Below, in pieces: positions 1 to 4,557 of a stretch of DNA of 7,871 nt. A model generated the notes under the pieces. That model did no database searches, was not told where the DNA came from, and saw only the letters and a list, made by a program, of their open reading frames with translations. How positions within the stretch are numbered: the stretch's first letter is position 1; every line of letters begins with the position of its first letter. The position numbers and the translations under genes were made by a program. The DNA comes from Acidobacteriota bacterium (lineage in GTDB: Bacteria > Acidobacteriota > Polarisedimenticolia > J045), in the NCBI GenBank assembly GCA_024276295.1, contig JAJRXN010000250.1, forward strand, positions 1 to 7,871, given 5' to 3'.

Positions 1-171
1 AGCACGCGTTCTGAGGAAGCGGCCGTGTGCCCGGCCCGGCCACCGGGCGGCCTGCCCGCCCCGCGCCCGGACAGATGCGCCCCCGTCGGCCCGTGCCGGC
101 GCCCCAGCCGCACCGGACCTGTCGCGGCGCTACCGCACCCCTGGCGGGCGAGCGTCGACCCGCCTTGCGCT
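1..171. other. Left-edge region with no assignable gene
   Basis: This very GC-rich stretch has two forward frames open from the window edge. One stops at the TAG at 193-195, inside the first repeat copy; the other continues to just before icd. Their translations are Pro/Arg/Cys/Ala-rich with no recognisable motif, and no start codon with a ribosome binding site is seen. It could contain the tail of an upstream gene or simply be the intergenic region upstream of icd. I see no tRNA, rRNA or mobile-element signature here. Together with the repeat and the icd leader it makes up 324 bases without a supported gene. Confidence 0.4.
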
Positions 172-198
172 ACCAACAAGCTGCGCTGCACGTAGGGG
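172..198 (+). repeat. 27-bp repeat, copy A (25/27 match), upstream of icd
   Basis: The segment begins ACCAACAAGC and ends CACGTAGGGG. It matches copy C at 1945-1971 in the same orientation and copy B at 1759-1785 in reverse complement. It differs from both at only two positions (T to G at repeat position 12, A to G at position 17). It lies immediately upstream of a possible -10 hexamer for icd at 204-209, so it would cover the -35 region if that promoter is real. It could be a dispersed intergenic repeat, a protein-binding site or a recombination remnant; the sequence alone does not decide. Confidence 0.85.
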
Positions 199-203
199 GG
201 CTG

Positions 204-209
204 TAGACT
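204..209 (+). promoter_or_regulatory. Possible -10 hexamer (TAGACT) for icd
   Basis: TAGACT resembles the bacterial sigma-70-type -10 consensus TATAAT and sits about 115 bases before the icd start. Similar hexamers lie upstream of the other two forward genes: TAGAAT at 2279-2284 and TAGGCT at 4543-4548. No good -35 hexamer is visible at 16-18 bases spacing; that stretch is occupied by repeat copy A, so an activator or a different sigma factor would have to be invoked. It is a weak prediction based on resemblance only. Confidence 0.25.
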
Positions 210-314
210 GCGGGCCTGCCTTTCTCGCCATGACGACAACGCGGAACACGGCCGCATTCGGAGCGGGTCCGGTCCGCCTCTTCTGCGCACCCGGAAGCCG
301 GGGCGCGATGCTAC

Positions 315-318
315 GGAG
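315..318 (+). promoter_or_regulatory. Ribosome binding site of icd
   Basis: GGAG lies six bases upstream of the ATG at 325. This spacing supports the chosen icd start, and there is no competing in-frame start with a better site. Confidence 0.8.
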
Positions 319-324
319 AAACCC

Positions 325-1536
325 ATGAGTACGGAAGGTAAGTTGATCGAGTGGAAGGATGGCACATTGATCGTGCCGTCCGAGCCGCGGATCCCGTTCA
401 TCGAGGGCGACGGGATCGGACCCGACATCTGGCGCGCGACGAAGCGGGTGCTCGACGCGGCGGTCGACAAGGCCTACGGCGGGGATCGTCGCATCGCCTG
501 GTTCGAGATCCTCGCGGGCGAGAAGGCATACGAGCGCACGGGCGAATGGCTCCCGCAGGCGACTCTCGACGCAATCCGCGACCATCGCGTGGCGATCAAG
601 GGCCCGCTCACGACGCCTGTCGGCGGCGGCATCCGATCCCTGAACGTTGCCATCCGGCAGAAGCTCGACCTGTTCGCATGCGTTCGTCCGGTCAAGTGGG
701 TGCCGGGGATGGGAGCGCCGGTCAAGCACCCCGAGAAGCTCGATATCGTGATCTTCCGTGAGAACACGGAGGACGTCTACGCCGGTATCGAGTTCGCGGC
801 GGGAACGGAGGAGGCCGCCAGGCTGGGCCGCTTCCTCAACGAGGAACTGGGTGTCACGCGCGCGTTTGTCGAGGCAGGGATCGGGATCAAGCCGATCTCC
901 CGCGCTGGCACCGAGCGCCTTGTTGCCATGGCGATCGAGTACGCCATCGAGCATGGCAAGGGCTCGGTCACGTTCGTTCACAAGGGCAACATCATGAAGT
1001 TCACGGAAGGGGCATTCCGCGACTGGGCTTACAAGGTCGCCACGGAGCGTTTCGGGGACCGGGTCGTGCTCGAATCGGACCTGTCGGGTGAGCCCCCGGC
1101 GGGCAAGGTCGTGATTAAGGACCGCATCGCCGACGCGATGTTCCAGCAGCTGCTGCTGCGTCCCGATGAGTACGATGTGATCGCAACGATGAATCTCAAC
1201 GGCGACTATATCTCCGACGCGGCCGTGGCGCAGGTCGGCGGCCTCGGCTTCGCACCGGGGGCCAACATGTCCCACGAGATCGCCTGCTTCGAGGCGACAC
1301 ACGGCACAGCACCGAAATACGCCGGCCAGGACAAGGTCAACCCCGGGTCGCTGATTCTCTCCGGCGTGATGATGCTGGAGCACATCGGCTGGCAGGAAGC
1401 CGCTGACGCGATCCGGAGGGCGCTCGCCGAGGCCGTGGAGGGCGGCCGCGTGACCTACGACGTGGCGAGGCAGATGCCGGGCGCCACGACCGTCAAGTGC
1501 TCGGAGTTCGGCGAAGAGATCGTCAAGCGACTCTGA
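325..1536 (+). CDS. icd: NADP-dependent isocitrate dehydrogenase
   Basis: This cytosolic TCA-cycle enzyme oxidatively decarboxylates isocitrate to 2-oxoglutarate, producing NADPH. The 403-residue product is close in length to Escherichia coli Icd (416) and aligns with it nearly end to end. Substrate-binding residues are visible: Ser105 and Asn107 in GGGIRSLNVAIRQ, Arg111, Arg121, Arg145 (FRENTEDVYAG), Tyr152 and Lys220 (VHKGNIMKFTEG). The metal ligands Asp270, Asp294 and Asp298 (NGDYISDA) are present. The NADP-selecting residues known from E. coli are conserved as Lys331, Tyr332, Val338, Tyr378 and Arg382, so NADP rather than NAD use is expected. Ser105 is the equivalent of the serine phosphorylated by AceK in enterics; whether that control exists here is unknown. 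The start is an ATG with GGAG six bases upstream. The gene stands alone: its 3' neighbour is convergent, and structured non-coding DNA lies between them. Confidence 0.98.
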   Translation: MSTEGKLIEWKDGTLIVPSEPRIPFIEGDGIGPDIWRATKRVLDAAVDKAYGGDRRIAWFEILAGEKAYERTGEWLPQATLDAIRDHRVAIKGPLTTPVGGGIRSLNVAIRQKLDLFACVRPVKWVPGMGAPVKHPEKLDIVIFRENTEDVYAGIEFAAGTEEAARLGRFLNEELGVTRAFVEAGIGIKPISRAGTERLVAMAIEYAIEHGKGSVTFVHKGNIMKFTEGAFRDWAYKVATERFGDRVVLESDLSGEPPAGKVVIKDRIADAMFQQLLLRPDEYDVIATMNLNGDYISDAAVAQVGGLGFAPGANMSHEIACFEATHGTAPKYAGQDKVNPGSLILSGVMMLEHIGWQEAADAIRRALAEAVEGGRVTYDVARQMPGATTVKCSEFGEEIVKRL

Positions 1537-1547
1537 TCCGGGAGGCT

Positions 1548-1573
1548 GCCGGGCCCGGCTGGACGGGCCCGGC
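1548..1573 (+). terminator. GC-rich hairpin after icd, without a T-run
   Basis: A perfect 10-bp stem (1548-1557 pairing with 1564-1573, sequence GCCGGGCCCG) encloses a six-base loop GCTGGA, starting 12 bases after the icd stop codon. The position and stability fit a transcript-end or mRNA-stabilising hairpin. No U-tract follows, so it is not a canonical intrinsic terminator; termination may depend on Rho, or the stem may only protect the 3' end. Confidence 0.45.
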
Positions 1574-1582
1574 GCCTGGACC

Positions 1583-1619
1583 TAAGTTGCCGTTGGGGAG
1601 TCCGGGACAACGGGACTTA
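1583..1619. other. Imperfect hairpin, TAAGT/ACTTA plus CCGTTG/CAACGG
   Basis: Bases 1583-1587 pair with 1615-1619 and 1590-1595 pair with 1608-1613, giving an 11-bp stem interrupted by a small asymmetric internal loop (TG against G), with a 12-base apical loop. It is followed by a short A-run rather than a T-run on the forward strand. On the reverse strand the T-run precedes the hairpin, so it fits neither direction of classical terminator. Confidence 0.4.
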
Positions 1620-1700
1620 AAAAGGCATGACCTCCCCCCTGCAGACCGAAAGACCCGTTGCGATGGGCCCCGGGCTCCCCACCTGAACCACCTGACGTCT

Positions 1701-1716
1701 GCCGATCCGGATCGGC
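1701..1716. repeat. 16-bp perfect palindrome
   Basis: GCCGATCCGGATCGGC equals its own reverse complement with no spacer. A perfect dyad of this length can be a dimeric regulator site or the tip of a larger structure. It overlaps the start of the stem-loop at 1714-1741. No open reading frame start lies close enough to suggest a particular target gene. Confidence 0.6.
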
Positions 1717-1741
1717 TCCAGGGCGCGATGCCGCCGGAGCC
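1714..1741. other. Stem-loop GGCTCC/GGAGCC with inner GGCG/CGCC
   Basis: Bases 1714-1719 pair with 1736-1741 and 1722-1725 pair with 1732-1735, leaving a two-base bulge (AG) and a six-base loop CGATGC. It shares three bases with the adjacent palindrome, so the two structures are mutually exclusive as drawn. The function is unknown. Confidence 0.45.
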
Positions 1742-1758
1742 CCCGGTTTCCGCGCAAC

Positions 1759-1785
1759 CCCCTACGTGTAGCGAAGCTTGTTGGT
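1759..1785 (-). repeat. 27-bp repeat, copy B (inverted)
   Basis: This is the exact reverse complement of copy C at 1945-1971 over all 27 bases. The similarity continues outward after a three-base mismatch: CCGCGC at 1750-1755 faces GCGCGG at 1975-1980. The two copies therefore form terminal inverted arms around a 159-base core (1786-1944). The arrangement could fold into a long stem in RNA, or be a small non-autonomous mobile element; no target-site duplication is visible at either boundary. Confidence 0.9.
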
Positions 1786-1944
1786 GGCCGGCCGCCGCTG
1801 GATCAGGCCCGGCGACCGCTCCGCGGCGCGCCTTCCCTGAATCCCGCGTCCGAGCCCTCCACCTGGCATCAGTCAAAGCCGCGGCCACAAGGCCTGCCAC
1901 CGGGGTCTCCGCCTGGCGGGGCGGCTCGGGAGGCCAATAGGGTG
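1786..1944. other. 159-base core between inverted repeat copies
   Basis: This is the DNA between the two facing 27-bp repeats. It is GC-rich and includes short dyads such as CCGCC-T-GGCGG at its right end. No start codon with a ribosome binding site and no plausible coding sequence is seen in either direction. It has no resemblance to a transposase fragment that I can recognise. Confidence 0.4.
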
Positions 1945-1971
1945 ACCAACAAGCTTCGCTACACGTAGGGG
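1945..1971 (+). repeat. 27-bp repeat, copy C, overlapping end of small gene
   Basis: This copy is identical to copy B in the opposite orientation and 25/27 identical to copy A in the same orientation, 1.77 kb away on the other side of icd. On the reverse strand it supplies the final codons Pro-Tyr-Val and the TAG stop of the small gene (1959-1970). The repeat therefore determines that protein's present C-terminus. Confidence 0.9.
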
Positions 1972-2201
1972 AGGGCGCGGATCGCGGTGCGCGCCGACAG
2001 GAGCCCTGCGAGGACCCCGCTCTCGTACATGAAGTCCCGGTCCGCGGCGAGCGCAGGCACGTCGTCCGGCGCGAGCAGATCATCGAGCGTGATCCCCGGG
2101 ACGATCCGTTCGCCGAGGCGTCGGAGCTTGCTCTCCTGCTGCGTGATCAGTTCGTCGAGCAAGGCTTCGAGGTCTGGCAGGGGAACGGCCGCTGCATCCA
2201 T
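1959..2201 (-). CDS. Small conserved-looking hypothetical protein (80 aa)
   Basis: I do not recognise a named family. The 80-residue product starts at an ATG with a full GGAGGA ribosome binding site six bases upstream (2208-2213 on the reverse strand); this site decides the start over the ATG at 2264, which would add a low-complexity Pro/Gly/Arg extension. The protein is acidic to neutral and soluble-looking, with no signal peptide or membrane segment. An N-terminal amphipathic helix (about residues 8-30, LEALLDELITQQESKLRRLG) is followed by a segment reading PGITLDDLLAPDDVPAL (about 35-51). Next comes a third conserved-looking part, DFMYESGVLAGLLSARTAIRA (about 56-76). The ordered motif spacing suggests a genuine small folded protein. 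Its last residues and stop lie in a dispersed repeat, so the C-terminus may have been altered. It is divergent from the sulfatase-like gene and convergent with icd; neither neighbour suggests its job. Confidence 0.7.
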   Translation of the reverse strand: MDAAAVPLPDLEALLDELITQQESKLRRLGERIVPGITLDDLLAPDDVPALAADRDFMYESGVLAGLLSARTAIRALPYV

Positions 2202-2207
2202 CCCTGG

Positions 2208-2213
2208 TCCTCC
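2208..2213 (-). promoter_or_regulatory. Ribosome binding site of the 80-aa gene
   Basis: The reverse strand reads GGAGGA followed by six bases and then the ATG at 2201. It is the best Shine-Dalgarno match in the window and fixes the start of the small gene. Confidence 0.8.
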
Positions 2214-2278
2214 GTGTCCACCCGGGTCGCGCCTGCCGGCCGCGGTTCCGGCCGGACGCGGCATGGCCCCGCTGACGC

Positions 2279-2284
2279 TAGAAT
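2279..2284 (+). promoter_or_regulatory. Possible -10 hexamer (TAGAAT) for the sulfatase-like gene
   Basis: TAGAAT differs from TATAAT at one position and lies in the divergent intergenic region, about 94 bases before the chosen ATG at 2378. No convincing -35 element is seen. If it is used, transcription would start around 2290-2292, downstream of the ATG at 2283, which affects whether the short ORF there can be translated from that codon. Confidence 0.3.
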
Positions 2285-2378
2285 GAGCGCCGTGCCCATA
2301 GCAAGCCAGATCGCGTCGTGTCAGGAGTTGGCCGCGGCGGCGGGGCCCGTGACCCTGCTGCGCGATCGGGCGCAGTGA
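2283..2378 (+). CDS. Possible 31-codon upstream ORF coupled to next gene
   Basis: An ATG at 2283 opens a 31-codon frame whose TGA overlaps the next gene's ATG as TGATG (2376-2380), the arrangement typical of translational coupling. Its third codon positions are about 87% G/C by count (27 of 31), like real genes here. The alternative GTG-led extension of the next gene through the same bases (2318-2377) is only about 65%. The peptide has no known motif. An in-frame GTG at 2292 could be a leaderless start just after the TAGAAT box. No ribosome binding site is visible, so it may be a leader peptide or simply chance. Confidence 0.25.
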   Translation: MSAVPIASQIASCQELAAAAGPVTLLRDRAQ

Positions 2379-4465
2379 TGACCATCTCCTCTCCGCGGCG
2401 ACTGCTGGCCCGACTTGCCAACGCGGGAATCGTGCTCTTTGGCTTGGCCCTGCTCATCGTGCTTGGCACGGGAGGCACGCGCATCGATCTCGGCTTCACG
2501 GAGATCGGCCTGCGAGGTCTCTGGCGGCCTCTGCAGGGGTTCGCACTGTTCGCGGCGTTGCGTCTCCTCGCCTCCCGGCGTACGTCCGGGATCGAGGGGG
2601 CGATCGTCTCGTTCTTCGCGCGCCAGGGAATGGTGCCGCGCCACCTTCCGGCGACGGCGCTCCGCGCGCTGCGCACCGGGGGGATTCTCGGCGCCGGCCT
2701 CGGCGTCGCGATCGGCCTTGCCGATGCCTCGCGCGTGGCTGTCAGCGCCGGCCGGCCCGGCCTTTCTCCCCCGGAACTGGCCGCGATCGGTTTCGTGGGG
2801 ACGTTGACGGGCGCGCTCTGCGGCCTGGTCTTCGGTGCCGTCTGTGCACTTCTGGTCCATGCGGTCGCCCGGGGCGTCGGCCAGCAGCCTGGCCGCTATG
2901 AACTCGGGCGCTGGATCCTGGCGCTCCTGCTCGCGCTGGATCCCGCGCTGGTGCGTTTCGCCACGCCGGCCGGGCTCGGGGCGGGGCGTTCGACGGTGCT
3001 CATCACGTCGGCCCTGGCGTTCTGCGCTGGCGTGTTTCTTGTCGGTCTGGTGTTGCCGACCGTCATTCTGCGGGCACTCGACGGAAGCTGGGGCCTTGCG
3101 ATCGGAGGTGGTGGCCTGCTGGCACTGCTGCTGGGTCTGGGAGCAATCGGCTGGCTCGGGACGCATGCCGGCAGGGGAGGCGGGGGCGACTCGTCGTATC
3201 CCAACGTCCTCCTCGTCACCGTCTCGGGACTCAGAGCCGATGCCCTCGGAAGCTACGGTGCCATCGGTGAACTCACGCCGCAGATCGATCAGCTGGCCAA
3301 TCGAGGCGCCCGCCTGGCCGACGCGGTGACGCCTTCCACGGGACTCGCGCCGGCCGCCGCATCGCTGCTCACCGGGCAGTACCCGTGGGCCCACCGTCTC
3401 CGGGCGACTGACGGGCGCCTCGCGCTGACGGGGGCCGGACTGCCGGCACTGCTGACGTCCTACGGCTACTCGACGGCGGCTTTCGTGTCGACGCGCCGAC
3501 TCGACGGCCGTGCCACCCGCTTTGCCGAGATGTTCTCGCTCTACGACGACCCGACACGGATCGCCGACTGGGTGGCGAGGCTCGCCTTGGCACGCATGAC
3601 GGGCATTGCGCGCGAGAACCCGCCCGATGCCATCAGGCCCGGGCAGGAGACCGCCGGCGCCTTCCGTGACTGGCTGGCGGGTTCGCCCTCGGCTCCCTGG
3701 TTCGCCTGGGTGGAGATCGCCGAGCTGCTGCACCCGCATCCGGTCGAAGACGGTGCCGCCGAAATCGTGCGGACCCCGTGGGCCGCACTCGCGCGCCGCG
3801 ACGCGCCGCCGGCGCGTGTCCCCGTCCATGCGGAGGGCCGGCAACGCGCCGCCTCGGAGCGGGCCTGGGTCGCGGGCTATGCCCGGGCCGTGCAGACCGC
3901 GGACGCCGTGGTGGGCGACCTGCTGGCGAACCTCGCCGCTCGTGGAGAACTGGCGCGCACGGTCGTGATCGTCACGGCCGAGCGCGGTTCGCTTCTCGGC
4001 GAGGAGGGTCTGCTGTTCGATCCCGCGGGCAGTCTGGCGCGCGGGGCGATCCATGTGCCGCTGATCATCGCCGGTCCGGCCGTGGCGCCGGCCGTGGAGG
4101 TCCGCGGGCCGGCCTCCCTCGTCGATCTGCTGCCGACGCTCGCGGGGCTCATTCGAGTCGGCCCGACGCGCCCCGTCGAGGGGGAAGACCTCTCGCGTTA
4201 TCTGCTCGCCGGCGAGCAGGCCGAGCGGGCGCTCCACGCCGGCCCCGTCTTCGCCGAGACTCCCGCGGCCGAGGGGCGGGCGCGGTCCTGGGTCGTGAGG
4301 CTCGGGCCCTGGAAGCTCCTCGAGCGCCCGGACGGGTCCCAGCAGCTCTTCGTGGTCAGCGCTGCCGGAGAACTTCCGCTGCGCGAGATCAGGGGCCGCA
4401 ACGAGCGGCTGCGTCAGGAACTCGCGGACCTGCTGGCGCGACAGCGGGCACGGGCCAGCCACTGA
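2378..4465 (+). CDS. Membrane protein with degenerate sulfatase/alkaline-phosphatase-fold domain
   Basis: Numbering is from the ATG at 2378 (695 aa). An in-frame GTG at 2318 would add 20 residues of Gly/Arg-rich sequence with poorer codon bias. Residues 14-261 contain about six or seven hydrophobic helices (near 14-31, 48-66, 101-116, 133-164, 177-195, 205-233, 237-261). A soluble domain from about 274 to 690 follows, and it matches the sulfatase / alkaline phosphatase superfamily in order. PNVLLVTVSGLRADALGSYG (275-294) corresponds to the usual opening PNVLLITIDTLRADHLG. ASLLTGQYPWAHR (328-340) and VPLIIAGP with SLVDLLPTLAGL (559-591) are the family's structural motifs. The catalytic residues are missing: the first metal Asp is Ser283, the CxPSR/TxPS nucleophile region reads GLAPAAAS (322-329), the DPH-type motif reads AELLHPH (448-454), and the DH pair is Glu535-Arg536. 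The fold appears intact while the chemistry appears lost, so a regulatory or scaffold role in the envelope is inferred. It lies 92 bases upstream of bamA, in the same direction. Confidence 0.88.
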   Translation: MTISSPRRLLARLANAGIVLFGLALLIVLGTGGTRIDLGFTEIGLRGLWRPLQGFALFAALRLLASRRTSGIEGAIVSFFARQGMVPRHLPATALRALRTGGILGAGLGVAIGLADASRVAVSAGRPGLSPPELAAIGFVGTLTGALCGLVFGAVCALLVHAVARGVGQQPGRYELGRWILALLLALDPALVRFATPAGLGAGRSTVLITSALAFCAGVFLVGLVLPTVILRALDGSWGLAIGGGGLLALLLGLGAIGWLGTHAGRGGGGDSSYPNVLLVTVSGLRADALGSYGAIGELTPQIDQLANRGARLADAVTPSTGLAPAAASLLTGQYPWAHRLRATDGRLALTGAGLPALLTSYGYSTAAFVSTRRLDGRATRFAEMFSLYDDPTRIADWVARLALARMTGIARENPPDAIRPGQETAGAFRDWLAGSPSAPWFAWVEIAELLHPHPVEDGAAEIVRTPWAALARRDAPPARVPVHAEGRQRAASERAWVAGYARAVQTADAVVGDLLANLAARGELARTVVIVTAERGSLLGEEGLLFDPAGSLARGAIHVPLIIAGPAVAPAVEVRGPASLVDLLPTLAGLIRVGPTRPVEGEDLSRYLLAGEQAERALHAGPVFAETPAAEGRARSWVVRLGPWKLLERPDGSQQLFVVSAAGELPLREIRGRNERLRQELADLLARQRARASH

Positions 4466-4482
4466 TGAAGTCCCGGAGTTGC

Positions 4483-4500
4483 CGCGGTCGGCATGCCGCG
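4483..4500. other. Short hairpin between sulfatase-like gene and bamA
   Basis: CGCGG (4483-4487) pairs with CCGCG (4496-4500) around an eight-base loop containing part of GGCATGCC. The stem is only five pairs and is not followed by a T-run, so it is a weak candidate for any termination or processing role in the 92-base gap. Confidence 0.2.
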
Positions 4501-4542
4501 CACACCCGTGTCGAGGCGGATGCACGGCGCCCCCATTGCGGC

Positions 4543-4548
4543 TAGGCT
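4543..4548 (+). promoter_or_regulatory. Possible -10 hexamer (TAGGCT) for bamA
   Basis: TAGGCT ends nine bases before the bamA ATG at 4558, and no Shine-Dalgarno sequence is visible between them. If this box is used, the transcript would begin at or within a few bases of the start codon, meaning a leaderless or nearly leaderless mRNA. No clear -35 element is seen, and bamA may instead be read through from the upstream gene. Confidence 0.25.
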
Positions 4549-4557
4549 ACGCGCGCG

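Larger units (their letters stand above)
1537..1758. other. Structured non-coding region downstream of icd
   Basis: This is the first half of a 422-base stretch without a supported gene between icd and the convergent small gene. It contains a GC-rich hairpin (1548-1573), a second imperfect hairpin (1583-1619), a 16-bp perfect palindrome (1701-1716) and an overlapping stem-loop (1714-1741). The forward frame crossing it (1497-1940) begins inside icd, has no ribosome binding site and gives a low-complexity Pro/Ala/Arg translation, so I do not call it a gene. The likely roles are 3'-end formation for icd or a small structured RNA or repeat element; no known RNA family is recognised. Confidence 0.5.

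Noticed and set aside
130..1383. 417-codon open frame on the reverse strand, antisense to icd
   Set aside because: It mirrors the icd codons, its translation has no family resemblance, and icd on the other strand is certain. Long antisense frames are expected at this third-position G/C level.
1497..1940. 147-codon forward frame starting inside icd and crossing the repeat copy B
   Set aside because: It begins in the wrong frame within icd, lacks a ribosome binding site, and the translation is low-complexity Pro/Ala/Arg across hairpins and repeats.
1759..1971. Insertion sequence or CRISPR interpretation of the repeats
   Set aside because: There is no transposase frame, no target-site duplication, and no regular direct-repeat/spacer pattern. 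With two inverted copies and one distant direct copy, a CRISPR array is excluded and an IS is unsupported.
1523..2083. 186-codon reverse frame spanning the intergenic region and part of the small gene
   Set aside because: It overlaps the better-supported 80-aa gene in another frame. It lacks that gene's strong ribosome binding site and reads through repeat structures with a biased composition.
2235..2260. GC-rich dyad (CCGGCC/GGCCGG-like) in the divergent intergenic region
   Set aside because: The arms are short simple GC combinations expected by chance at this composition and are not positioned next to a promoter element or gene end.
2202..2264. Upstream ATG extension (21 residues) of the 80-aa gene
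   Set aside because: The GGAGGA site is placed correctly for the ATG at 2201 and lies inside the extension; the added residues are Pro/Gly/Arg low complexity.
2321..4525. 734-codon reverse open frame antisense to the sulfatase-like gene
   Set aside because: The composition is Arg/Gly/Glu/Gln-rich low complexity with no motifs, whereas the forward frame has ordered membrane helices and superfamily motifs.
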